Of a stretch of DNA of 64,000 nt, positions 32,665 to 41,347 are shown piece after piece (positions within the stretch are counted from its first letter, which is position 1; the number at the start of each line of letters is the position of its first letter). This DNA comes from JAGWAJ01 sp026707615. Its GTDB lineage: Bacteria; Acidobacteriota; Vicinamibacteria; Vicinamibacterales; UBA8438. Made by a program: the position numbers and the translations under genes. The notes under the pieces are model-generated. The model ran no database searches. It saw nothing but the letters and a program-made list of their open reading frames with translations, and was not told the DNA's origin. The DNA lies in assembly GCA_965207595.1 (NCBI GenBank), contig CBDBMW010000013.1, positions 1,612,001 to 1,676,000 on the forward strand, written 5' to 3'.

Positions 32665-33520
32665 GGGTGTCGGGATCACGTGGTCGACGACCTCGATTCC
32701 CATCAGGACTCCGGCCTCTTGCAGCCGCGCTGTCAGGGCGACGTCGTCGGGGCTCGGGCTGGGGTCGAGGGGTGGTTGTGGAAGAGCACGATGGCCGCGG
32801 CGCGGTGCATCGCGGCCGTCCGGAAGACCTCCCGGGGATGGACGAGGCTCGCGTCCAGCGTCCCGGTCGACACGATCTCGGTGCGGAGCATGCGGTGCTT
32901 CGTGCAGAGGCTGATGATGCCGAAGCGCTCGATGGGGCTGGCCCCGTAGTGCGGCAGCAGGAACGCCGCGACCTCCCGCGGCGTGCCGAGGCGCTGGCGG
33001 TCCGGCCGCGGTCGCGTGAGGGTGCGGCGGCCCAGCTCGACGCCGGCCACGACCATCGCGGCCCGCGTGGGCGTCATGCCCTTGATCCGCGCGAGGTCGC
33101 CCGTGCTTTCGTGCGCAACTTGGGATGCGCGATTCGGCATCGACAGACAAGAGCCAGTCCGGATGAGCGTGCGCGGAGCCGTCGTCAAGGCCGTCAGCCC
33201 CGCGGAGCGGGGGCCGAGCGTAGCGAGGAGCCTTGACGACGTCGAGCACACGCGTACCCTGGTGGTCTGACGATGCCAGTGGAGGCCGCAACATCTTGTG
33301 GTCGACCCGAGGGCAGGTTTCATTCGATTGTGAACGGGCGCCAACACACGGTCCCGCATGCCTCGAGAACGGCGCCTGCCGTCTGCACGCCCTTCATGCT
33401 GACGAGGATCGCGAGCAGCTCCTCGTCGGCCAGCGCGCCCGCGCGGTGGCGCCCGAGCCGTTCGCGGGTTAACAGGCTGCCGCCCGCCGGGAGCGCGTTC
33501 GTCCTGTGGCCGGTCATGCG
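32665..33520 (-). pseudogene. radC: radC-like gene, broken by frameshift and insertion
   Basis: Three reverse-strand pieces line up with RadC/JAB-domain proteins. Near 33480-33370: LTRERLGRHRAGALADEELLAILV (helical N-terminus). Near 33110-32790: DLARIKGMTPTRAAMVVAGVELGRR, then STGTLDASLVHPREVFRTAAMHRAAAIVLFHNHPS, with the JAMM metal motif HNHPS. After HNHPS the frame shifts by one base and continues DPSPSPDDVALTARLQEAGVLMGIEVVDHVI. About 200 bp without RadC similarity separate the first two pieces. RadC proteins are frequent on mobile elements, which fits the decayed surroundings. Function is lost. Confidence 0.7.
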
Positions 33521-34558
33521 CGGCTCCCCGGGCGGGCGAGGTCCCGGCGCCACCGGCGCCGTGCGGACCGCGATCGGGGCTTCTTGGAGCCGGGGCGCTC
33601 GACCGGCTCGCCGGCGAGCCACTCGGCCACTCCGCGCGCCGCGGGATGTTCGCCGTTTGCCTCAAGCACGCGGCGCACGCCGCCGCCGGGCTCCGCCTCG
33701 CCGCGGCCAGCAGGCGCGTCACCGCGAGCTCGCCGTTGGCCGGGTCGTGGTCGATCCCTTCCTGGGGTCGTGGGGCCTCTTGCCCGTCGTGCGGTTCGTC
33801 CCCTTGCCGCGCACAGCGCGCGCGATTTCCCCTTGCCGGCCGCCTGGGCGAAGGCGGCCGGAGGGTGGACCGGGGGCGAGGGGCAAGGGGTCGGGTCACA
33901 TGATGGATCGATGGTACCAACCACCCCCCACCTGTGCCCCCGCATGGGCCGGGGCTCCGGAGGTCGGTGGAACGAGCGCCGCTGGCGGGTCGCGGGGTCC
34001 GACCCGCGGCCAACGCGAGTACCGGTTCGCCATGTGGGCGGATGGAACGCGCGGATGCGACCGCGTGGACCTGCGGGTCTCAGCCGCTCTGCTCGATGCG
34101 GTGCAGAGGCCGCCGCAGGAGCCCGAGCGAGACGTTGTCGTGCCGACCAGCGTCGACGGTCCCGCGAATCGGCCACGACATGGCGGTCTATCGCGCGGCG
34201 CAGACGCGGATCGAAACAGACGGGCGTGCGAGTCGTGCGCATCCGCATCGACGCGGAGCTGAAGGGGCGTCTGCCGCTGCGGGCGGAGGTGCGCCGCGGA
34301 AGGCCGGACGCCGCGCGGGCGAATTGGAGCCGTCGCGCGCTGTGGTGGGCTCGGGCTGCCGGTTGAGGAAGGGCCCATGGGCGCGGCGCTGGTGTTCCCG
34401 GTGCGCTGAGCCGCGCCGCGGCAGCCAGCCTGACGGTGGGCTACGCCACGGCGGACGGCAGCGCGAAGACGGTCGAGGTGGGGTGCTTGATCAACGACAA
34501 TTACTTTGGCCGGTCGGCGAGGAGCGGATGGACCGGTTCGCTAACGAGTCGAGGCGCG
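33521..34558. other. Region without a supported gene
   Basis: About 1 kb between the radC remnant and the IS21-family element. Open frames occur on both strands, but none has a recognisable protein or a convincing start. At 34430-34480 the forward strand could encode LTVGYATADGSAKTVEV, which resembles a Calx-beta strand pair, but it is too short to call. I see nothing else. Confidence 0.4.
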
Positions 34559-36088
34559 TGTGACACTGTCCGTTTTTCTCGGAGGGCGGGTTGGTCACGG
34601 ACGCGCAGGTGCGACGATTGCGCGAGAAGCGTATGAGCGGGAAGCTGAGGAGCGTGGCGTTCCCGCACCTGCTGTTCGAGTGGGTGCTGAGCTACAGCCG
34701 GTGGACATATGTGTCGCTGGCGCTGAGCGAGACGTTCGAGGCGCTGGTGGCGGGTCTGCAGGGCGCGCTGTGGACGCTGGGGGCGGTGCCGGCGGTGCTT
34801 CGTCACGACAACCTGTCGGCCGCGACGCACGAGCTGAAGCGCAGCGGCGGGCGGCAGTTGACGGTGCGGTTCGGGCAGGTTCTGGACCACTACGGGCTGC
34901 GGTCGTCGCGGATCCAGCCGGGGAAGGCGCACGAGACCGAGCAGGCGCACTTCCGGACGAAGACGGCTGTCGACCAGGCGTTGCTGTTGCGGGGCGAGCG
35001 GGACTTCGTCGACGAGTCGGCGTATCTGCGGTTCGCGCGGGCGGTTGTCGACGAGGTGCGGAACACGGCGGCGGCGCCGCGGCTGGCCGAGGAGCGTCCG
35101 TATCTGCGGCCGCTGCCGCCGGCGCGGATCCCGGAGTACACGACCTTCCGGTGCGTGGTGCGGAAGTGGAGCACGATCCGGGTCGGCGGGCGGGTCTACT
35201 CGCTGCCGTCGCGGTTGATCGGTCACACGGTCGAGGCCCGTCAGCATCCGTCGACGGTCGAGGTCCTCTACGGCGGCCGGGTGCTGTGCACGATGCCGCG
35301 GTTGCGGGGCTCGGCGGAGCACCGGATCGACTACCGCCACATCATCGGGAGCCTAGTCCGGAAGCCGGGCGCCTTCGCGCGGTACCGGTTCCGGGAGGAG
35401 CTGTTCCCGTCGCTGGTGTTCCGGGCGGCGTATGACGCGCTCGGTCGGACGCGCGGCGAGCGGGCCGACGTCGAGTACGTGCTGCTGCTGCACCTGGCGG
35501 CGACGACCGGCGAGCGGCCGGGTCGAGGCGACGCTTCGCGCCCGGCTCGACGCCGGCGAGCCCTGCGACTACGCCAGCGTTCAGGTCCAGGTCCGCCCGC
35601 CCGTCCCGACGGTCCCCGTGGTGCACGTGCCGCGCCCGGACCTGTCGCAGTACGACGCGCTGCTGTCGGGAGGTCTGCACGGATGACGGCGCCGAGCACG
35701 CAGGTGACGACGCTGCTGACGCAGTTCGGCCTGACGACCGCGGCCGAGGAGCTCGTGCCGCGGCTGACGCAGGCCGGGCACCCCGAGGCGATGCCGGTGC
35801 TGCTTGAGGTGTTCGAGGCGGAGGCCGAAGCGCGCCGTCAGCGCCGGATCGCCCGCTTGCGCCGCGCCGCCCGTCTGCCTCCCGGCAAGACGTTCGCGAC
35901 GCTCGACACCGGACGGTTGCCGGCGCCGGTCGTGCTGCAGCTCGAGACGCTGGCCACCGGGGCGTTCCTCGAAACGGCGACCAACGTCCTCGCGTTCGGC
36001 CTGCCGGGTGTGGGCAAGAGCCACGCGCTCTGCGCCGTCGCGCACGCGCTGGTCGAGGCCGGCCACAGCGTGCTCTGCGCCCCGGCCG
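34559..36088 (+). mobile_element. IS21-family insertion sequence remnant (internally deleted, right end missing)
   Basis: The left end begins TGTGACACTGTCCGTTTTTC, typical in style for IS21 termini (TGT start, T-rich run). It is followed by an istA gene with an internal deletion and a frameshift, then istB overlapping by ATGA and cut off just past its Walker A motif. No right terminal repeat was seen before the PQQ dehydrogenase gene at 36162. The element cannot transpose on its own. Confidence 0.75.
34591..35686 (+). pseudogene. istA: istA transposase, internally deleted and frameshifted
   Basis: The gene starts at TTG 34591 after GGAGGG with VTDAQVRRLREKRMSGKL, the usual IstA N-terminus, but then jumps to FPHLLFEWVLSYSRWTYVSL in the DDE core; the helix-turn-helix region and the part with the first catalytic Asp are missing. 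It continues with LRHDNLSAATHELK (second Asp) and KAHETEQAHFRTKTAVDQAL (Glu region). Near 35515 the frame shifts: the rest (RVEATLRARLDAGEPCDYA through DLSQYDALLSGGLHG) is in another frame and ends at 35686 on the istB start. About 100-150 residues are lost compared with the usual ~500. Confidence 0.8.
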
Positions 36089-36129
36089 TTTGCGACAACC
36101 ACCCTTGGGTCAAAGAACCGGTAGAGTGA
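35683..36129 (+). pseudogene. istB: istB helper ATPase, 3'-truncated
   Basis: ATG 35683 overlaps the istA stop (ATGA). The IstB sequence runs from TTLLTQFGLTTAAEELVPRL to the Walker A region LAFGLPGVGKSHALCAVAHA and LCAPA, about 135 residues, then changes to unrelated residues VCDNHPWVKEPVE and stops. Complete IstB proteins are about 250 residues, with Walker B (LLILDDLG) and sensor motifs that are absent here. The junction near 36088 lies only about 75 bp before the PQQ dehydrogenase start. Confidence 0.85.
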
Positions 36130-36161
36130 AGCGCATGTCTTCCGGAAAGGATGAGGGACCA

Positions 36162-37958
36162 ATGGCGAATCAGAAGCGCACGGCATGGTTGGCGGTCCTG
36201 CTGATGGTGGTATCTTTCGGTCAGCTGCAGTCTCTCGACGCACAGTCACGCACCCCGGAGGAGTTCGTCCCCGTGACCGATGCGATGCTGAGGGATCCCG
36301 ACCCTGAGGATTGGCTCCTGGTCCATCGGACCTACGACCATCACGCCTTCAGCCCGCTCGACGAGATCAACCGGAACAACGTGGGTGATCTGAAGCTGGC
36401 CTGGATGCGCGCGATGGACGAGGGCCCGATGCAGTTGAGGCCGCTCGTCTACGACGGTGTGATGTATGTCGCGCACCCGGGCGGCGATCACCTGCAGGCG
36501 TTGGACGCCACGAGCGGAGACCTGATCTGGGACTACGAGAGGGAGTTGCCCGCCGATATCCGCGAGTACGCGACCTTGGGCGATCGGACCCGCAGCCTGG
36601 CGATCTACGGCCACAACATCCTCCATCTGACCGGCGATTCCCACCTGGTCGCTGTGGATGCGCGTACAGGTGCGCTGAACTGGGAGAGCCGGCTGGCTGA
36701 CTACCGCGACCGTATGACGCACTCCTCGGGGGCCATGATCGTCGATGGACGGGTCCTGACCGGACGCGCGTGCAGCAGCGCCGGCGGGGCGCGATGCTTC
36801 ATCTCGGGATATAGCGCCGACACCGGCCAGGAGGAGTGGCGCTTCTACACGGCGGCCGGCGCGGACGATCCCGGCGGGTCGACGTGGGGCGACGTTCCGA
36901 CCGCGCGGCGAATCCACGTCTCTCCGTGGGGGGTTCCGGGCAGCTACGATCCCGAGCTGGGTCTCACCTACTGGGGCATTGCGGTGCCGTCACCCTTCAC
37001 GCGGATCGTGCGTCGCGGCACATGGGACGTCGGCGACCGCACCCCGTGCGAGCTCTATTCTAATTCGACGGTCGCCCTGGCCGCGGACACTGGGGCCATG
37101 GACTGGTACTACCAGCACCTGCCGTGTGACGACTGGGACCACGATTTCGTTCAGGAGCGGACGCTGATCGACATCGTTGTGAACCCCGACCCCGATGCGG
37201 TCAGGTGGATCAATCCCGCGGTGGTCGGGGCCCCGCAGGAGCGCAAGGTCGTCGTGACGATGGGAGAGCCCGGTGGACTGTTCGTCAACGACCGCCAGAC
37301 CGGCGAGTTCCTCTGGGCCGACCCGATTCCGTTCACCTCGACCGAGCGGTTCGTCATCAGCGACATCGATGTCGAGACCGGCCAGGTCCATATCAACATG
37401 GACCTCGTGGCCAGGGAGATCGGCGAGCAGTACATCATCTGCGGACACAACGTGAAGGGGTATTGGTCCTGGTCCTACAGCCCCGAGACCCAACTGCTCT
37501 ACATCCCGTTCAATCGGTCCTGCTTGAACCAGACGGCCAACGACCGCTCCCCCAACGGCACGGGCCCGCGGTTCACGATCCCGGAGCCCGGGTTGGAGGA
37601 AGGGGGCGACCTCACCGAGCTGCGTGCGATCGATATCTCGACGGGACGCGAGGTCTGGCGCTTCAGTCAGCGGGCACCGAATGCCGGGTCGGTCCTGGCG
37701 ACCGGCGGCAACGTGGTTTTTCATGGCGATCTCAACCGTCGCTTCCGCGCGTTTGATGCCGAGACGGGCGAGGTCCTGTGGGAGACGGTCCTTGGTAGTC
37801 AGATCACGGGGTTTCCCGTCACCTACACTGCCGGCGGACGCCAATACCTCACGGTGCCGGCCGGCGGTGGCGGATACTTCCGCCTCAACAACTACGCGGC
37901 CGAGCTTGAGGCGCCAATCGGGAGCAACATGCTCGTGACGTTCACGCTCCCAGACTGA
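36162..37958 (+). CDS. Periplasmic PQQ-dependent alcohol dehydrogenase
   Basis: This 598-residue protein starts at ATG 36162 (GATGAGGGACC upstream; an ATG at 36135 is an alternative) with signal LAVLLMVVSFGQLQSLDAQS. The quinoprotein dehydrogenase pattern begins VTDAMLRDPDPEDWLLVHRTYDHHAFSPLDEIN and continues through the eight-bladed propeller, with DDWDHDFVQE (the usual WDYD region with the catalytic Asp), VKGYWSWSYSPETQLLYIPFN and TGFPVTYTAGGRQYLTVPAG. It has no C-terminal cytochrome domain, so an external cytochrome would accept electrons. The adjacent Cys-Cys pair of methanol/ethanol enzymes is not seen; instead ACSSAGGARCF offers a wider pair. Base composition is slightly less GC-rich than the neighbours. 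It stands alone behind the IS21 remnant. Confidence 0.88.
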   Translation: MANQKRTAWLAVLLMVVSFGQLQSLDAQSRTPEEFVPVTDAMLRDPDPEDWLLVHRTYDHHAFSPLDEINRNNVGDLKLAWMRAMDEGPMQLRPLVYDGVMYVAHPGGDHLQALDATSGDLIWDYERELPADIREYATLGDRTRSLAIYGHNILHLTGDSHLVAVDARTGALNWESRLADYRDRMTHSSGAMIVDGRVLTGRACSSAGGARCFISGYSADTGQEEWRFYTAAGADDPGGSTWGDVPTARRIHVSPWGVPGSYDPELGLTYWGIAVPSPFTRIVRRGTWDVGDRTPCELYSNSTVALAADTGAMDWYYQHLPCDDWDHDFVQERTLIDIVVNPDPDAVRWINPAVVGAPQERKVVVTMGEPGGLFVNDRQTGEFLWADPIPFTSTERFVISDIDVETGQVHINMDLVAREIGEQYIICGHNVKGYWSWSYSPETQLLYIPFNRSCLNQTANDRSPNGTGPRFTIPEPGLEEGGDLTELRAIDISTGREVWRFSQRAPNAGSVLATGGNVVFHGDLNRRFRAFDAETGEVLWETVLGSQITGFPVTYTAGGRQYLTVPAGGGGYFRLNNYAAELEAPIGSNMLVTFTLPD

Positions 37959-38472
37959 GGCGGGTGCCTGGCGGCACTGCCGCCAGGCCCAACCCCGCCG
38001 CATAGCCTCGCAAAGATCCGCCTGCTGCAACCGGGAGACTCCGAGGAAACGGGGGCACGAGATGGCGGAGGGCAAGGTAGCCGAAGTCTGCGTCCTCGGT
38101 CCGAGCTCGGGTTCTCGCTACCTGCAGCGGGCGGCGCGGCACGGGCTGGGCTTTGACCCACCGAGGCGTACAGCGGGCCAAAAAGCGTGTAGCCTACGTG
38201 GAACCTCGGTGGACACCCTTCTATGAAGCGGCGTTGCCAACCGGCACGATCAATGCCGCGACGGACTGCCGCGACGTCGCGGCGATCGCCGGCCGGTGCG
38301 CTGGTCGATCCCTCGTTGGGCGCAGACCGCCTGTGAGCACGCTCTGGAGCCGGCGGCGGAGCGTGCGAATGACCACCTTCCATCGGCGACCGAGCCGAAC
38401 CGCGCCGGGCGTCGAGTTGCTGCCTCGCCGTCCGAGGAGCGAGGTTGCTCAACCTTCTATACGCGCTCGATT
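37959..38472. other. Intergenic region without a supported gene
   Basis: About 510 bases separate the PQQ dehydrogenase from the second RHH gene. No frame gives a recognisable protein. A decayed toxin partner of the RHH protein could be expected here, but I found no PIN or RelE motif. Confidence 0.45.
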
Positions 38473-38835
38473 TCAGGCGACTTGAGGCGCCGGCGCACGG
38501 GAACGATCCGAACGGAGGAACAGCACTCTCTCAAAATCGACTCTCAGGTACGGTCGGGTGTCCACGCGTGCTTGTTCCTCCAACTCGACGGCCCGGCTGC
38601 TCTCGTCAGGCCGTTCTGGCTCCGGCGGGCGCGGCAACGAGATACGGGCCGCCGACTGCTCACTCAGCTCACCTGTCCGCCTAGCGGCGCGGACCCTCTC
38701 CTGGTTCGCAAGCCTCGCCAGAAACTCGTTCACGAGAGTGTCTACCGTCGTCCCGCGCTCAGCGGCGTGGACCCGTGCCGCGCGCATGACCGCTTCGTCG
38801 ACGCGGATCGTGATTCTCTCCGTTGGCCACAGCAT
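38473..38835 (-). CDS. Ribbon-helix-helix antitoxin-like protein, copy 2
   Basis: This is a 120-residue protein from ATG 38835. ITIRVDEAVMRAARVHAAERGTTVDTLVNEFLARLANQERVRA matches copy 1 at 30982 and fits the ribbon-helix-helix fold. The C-terminal 50 residues (PEPERPDESSRAVELEEQARVD and on) are absent from copy 1 because the duplicated segment begins inside the gene. In VapB-type antitoxins such a tail binds the toxin, but no toxin gene follows. It lies 45 bp downstream of the intact ABC permease gene on the same strand. Confidence 0.65.
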   Translation of the reverse strand: MLWPTERITIRVDEAVMRAARVHAAERGTTVDTLVNEFLARLANQERVRAARRTGELSEQSAARISLPRPPEPERPDESSRAVELEEQARVDTRPYLRVDFERVLFLRSDRSRAPAPQVA

Positions 38836-39709
38836 ACGTGGATTCGTTGAGCCACGGACATGTAGGTGTCGATCTCGGGATCACTCCCAGCGGAACACGC
38901 GGGAGGCGATGGCGGTGGCCACGGCGAAGACGGTGCCGAGGGCGGCTACGTCCCCCGCGTGCGCCAACCACGGCTCGCCGGTCCAGATGCCGCGCAAGAG
39001 GGACACCGCGTAGGTCAACGGCAGCAGGCGCGCGAGCGTCTCCAGCGCGGGCGGGAGCATGTCGATCGGCGCGAAGAGCCCGGACAGCGGGATCATCGGG
39101 TAGAGGATCAGCGCCCCGAGCGGCTGGGCGAACCGAGCCGTGGGGACGACGCTGGCGATGACGAAGCCGATCGAGAGCAGGCTCCAGGTGGCGAGGACGA
39201 GCGCGAGGGTGAAGGAGACGAGCGGCGCGTCGACGTCCACCGGATAGAAGCGCCGGCCCGCCAGCACCATCAGCGCCAGCGTTGCCGCGGTGAACATCAG
39301 CTTGACCAGCACGTGCGCGAGCAGGATGGTCGGCGGTCGGACGGGTGTCGCGCGGAGGCGGCGCAGGATGCCGCCCTCCCGGTAGAGGGCGATGATGGTG
39401 ACCAGCGAGAGCACGGCGCTAAGGGCGATCAGGATGGCCGCGAAGACCGGCAGGTCAGCCTGCAGAAAGGCGGTCGTGCCCGCGCCGTCGCCGTTCATCT
39501 CCCCTTCCGGCGTCTCGACGCTGCCTGCCGTGATCCGCCCCACGACGACGAAGAGGAGCACTGGGACCGCCACCGACCCGATGACGCCGAGCGGCTCGCG
39601 CAGGAAGATCTTCGTCTCGAGCCAGGTGAGATGCGACAGGTGGCGGAGCAGGGTCGGCATGGCCGTGCTTCACGCCCGGATCGAGCGGCCCGTCAGCGTC
39701 AGGAAGACG
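38641..39709. repeat. Segmental duplication, copy 2 (intact context)
   Basis: The partner of 31024-32094. In this copy the permease keeps its ATG start, the ATPase gene is complete, and the RHH gene has a full C-terminus. This copy is therefore closer to the ancestral arrangement. The two lie about 7.6 kb apart in the same orientation, with the radC and IS21 remnants and the PQQ dehydrogenase between them. Confidence 0.85.
38881..39660 (-). CDS. ABC-2 type transporter permease, copy 2
   Basis: This is a 259-residue integral membrane protein from ATG 39660, 9 bp after the ATPase gene ends. It shows about six hydrophobic segments, including VIGSVAVPVLLFVVVGRITAG, FAAILIALSAVLSLVTIIALY, LMFTAATLALMVLAG, LALVLATWSLLSIGFVIASVV and FAQPLGALILYPMIPLSGLFA. 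ABC-2 permeases of this size export drugs, polysaccharides or lipids and work as dimers with a separate ATPase. The N-terminal cytoplasmic segment LLRHLSHLTWLETKIFLREP is the usual amphipathic helix. Substrate unknown. Confidence 0.85.
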   Translation of the reverse strand: MPTLLRHLSHLTWLETKIFLREPLGVIGSVAVPVLLFVVVGRITAGSVETPEGEMNGDGAGTTAFLQADLPVFAAILIALSAVLSLVTIIALYREGGILRRLRATPVRPPTILLAHVLVKLMFTAATLALMVLAGRRFYPVDVDAPLVSFTLALVLATWSLLSIGFVIASVVPTARFAQPLGALILYPMIPLSGLFAPIDMLPPALETLARLLPLTYAVSLLRGIWTGEPWLAHAGDVAALGTVFAVATAIASRVFRWE

Positions 39710-40590
39710 TCCTCCAGGTTCGGGCGCTCCGTGCGGAACTCGGAGACCGGCATCCCGTTCTCCGAGATGGTCCGGATGACGTCGGTTACCAGGGCGTCGC
39801 CGCGGCCTGCGATCTCGTGCCGGCGGCCGTCGCTCCGGACGGCGGTCGCGGTCGGGAGCGTGCGGAAGCGGTCGGCGGCGCCGCCGAAGTCGGTCGCCAC
39901 CACGATAGTCCGCTCCGGGCAGTGCCGCTCCACGAGCGCGGCCGGCGTGTCGATGTCGACGATGCGGGCGCGATCCAGGATGGCCACGCGGTCGCACAGG
40001 CGCTCGGCCTCCTCCATCAGGTGGGTGGTCAGGACGACCGTCTTGCCGCGCTCGCGGATGTCCCGCACGAGGTCCCAGATCGCGCGCCGGGCCTGCGGAT
40101 CCAGCCCCGTCGTCAGCTCGTCGAGGAAGACGACCTCCGGGTCGTTCACCAGCGCGAGGGCGATGAAGAGGCGCTGCTTCTGCCCGCCCGAGAGCGTCAT
40201 GAACCACGCGTTGCGTTTCTCGTCGAGCCCGAGTTGCCGGAGCAGCGCGTCGCCGTCCGCCGGATCCGGATAGAGCGATTGCCAGAAGGCGATCGCCTCC
40301 CACACCTTGATCCGCTTCTGGAGCTGCGCCTCCTGCAGTTGCACCCCGATGCGGAGCTGCAGCGCGCGCCGGTCGCGGATCGGGTCGAGCCCGAGTACGG
40401 CAATCCGCCCCGCGTCGGGTGCCCGCAACCCCTCGATGCACTCCAGCGTCGTCGTCTTGCCCGCCCCGTTCGGTCCGATGAGGCCGAAGATCTCGCCCCG
40501 CCGGACGGTGAAGGCGACGTCGGCGATCGCGACCGTGCGGCCGTACGCCTTGCGGAGGGCCTCGACCGTGATCAAGTGGTCAGACGGCAT
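39670..40590 (-). CDS. ABC transporter ATP-binding protein (ABC-2 exporter type)
   Basis: This 306-residue ATPase starts at ATG 40590. Walker A is GLIGPNGAGKTTTLECIEG, followed by a Q-loop region (LQLRIGVQLQEAQLQKR), the signature LSGGQKQRLFIALAL, Walker B VVFLDELTTGLDPQARR and the switch His in VVLTTHLMEEAERL. The C-terminal extension (DALVTDVIRTISENGMPVSEF and on) is typical of CcmA/DrrA-like drug and antibiotic exporter ATPases. It sits just upstream of permease copy 2, forming a complete two-gene exporter. Confidence 0.9.
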   Translation of the reverse strand: MPSDHLITVEALRKAYGRTVAIADVAFTVRRGEIFGLIGPNGAGKTTTLECIEGLRAPDAGRIAVLGLDPIRDRRALQLRIGVQLQEAQLQKRIKVWEAIAFWQSLYPDPADGDALLRQLGLDEKRNAWFMTLSGGQKQRLFIALALVNDPEVVFLDELTTGLDPQARRAIWDLVRDIRERGKTVVLTTHLMEEAERLCDRVAILDRARIVDIDTPAALVERHCPERTIVVATDFGGAADRFRTLPTATAVRSDGRRHEIAGRGDALVTDVIRTISENGMPVSEFRTERPNLEDVFLTLTGRSIRA

Positions 40591-40761
40591 GCCGGTCAGG
40601 CTGACCCTCGAAGGCCGGTTCGGCGTTGCGTCGGCGCCGCGAGCACGTCGCGTTCCCAGGCGGCGGAGACCTCGGCTGGTCCGAAGGTGGGCAGCAAGTC
40701 TACGGGCCGCTGCCGCCGCTGTCCACGCGGGGACCGCTAGAATGGGACGAGAGGTTGAACG

Positions 40762-41331
40762 ATGACCGTGAGTGCTCCAAGACCCTTGGTCACGGCTGAC
40801 GAGTTGCCGGCGGTCTCGGCGCGCCACTCGGTCCTGGGCAGGCGGACCGAGCTGGTCCGGGGAGAGCTGATCGTGATGGCGCCGGCGGGGGGACGACACG
40901 GACAGGTTGCCCACAAGGTCGCGTTGCTCGTCGGCAATCACGTTCTGGAGCGAAGCCTGGGCCGGGTCTTCGCCGCGGAGACGGGCTTCCTCCTGCGCCG
41001 CGATCCGGACACGGTGCGTGCACCGGACGTGGCGTTCGTGGCCGCCCGGCGGCTGGAGATTGAGGACGTCCCGGCCGGATTCCTCGAGCTCGCGCCGGAT
41101 CTCGCCGTGGAAGTCGTGTCTCCCGGCGATTCGGGAGCGGCCGTGCGAAACAAGGTGTCGGACTGGCTGGCCGCCGGCACGCGCCTTGTGTGGGTCGTGT
41201 ACCCGGAGACGCGGTCGATGGTCGTCCACCGCCCCGATCAGCCCGCGAGGGAGTTCCACGAGACGGAGGTCCCGACGGGCGCTCCCGTGCTCCTCGATTT
41301 CGCCGTCGACGTCTCCGACCTCGTCACGTAG
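40762..41331 (+). CDS. Uma2-family protein (putative restriction-endonuclease fold)
   Basis: This is a 189-residue protein from ATG 40762, with GAGAGGT upstream. Typical Uma2 (DUF820) features are ELVRGELIVMAPAGGRHG near the N-terminus, APDVAFVAARRL, LAPDLAVEVVSPGDSG with the conserved Glu, and the Lys in VRNKVSDWLAAGTRLVWVVYP, together a PD-(D/E)xK nuclease-like core. The family is widespread in plastic regions and its role is unknown. It ends 16 bp before the AAA ATPase gene, so the two could be transcribed together. Confidence 0.85.
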   Translation: MTVSAPRPLVTADELPAVSARHSVLGRRTELVRGELIVMAPAGGRHGQVAHKVALLVGNHVLERSLGRVFAAETGFLLRRDPDTVRAPDVAFVAARRLEIEDVPAGFLELAPDLAVEVVSPGDSGAAVRNKVSDWLAAGTRLVWVVYPETRSMVVHRPDQPAREFHETEVPTGAPVLLDFAVDVSDLVT

Positions 41332-41347
41332 GCACGCCGAGCCGAAC

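Noticed and set aside
34430..34480. Possible Calx-beta fragment (VGYATADGSAK)
   Set aside because: Eleven residues of resemblance is not enough, and no other part of the module is present.
37959..38472. Toxin partner for the second RHH antitoxin-like protein
   Set aside because: Searched both strands for PIN, RelE or HEPN motifs and found none.
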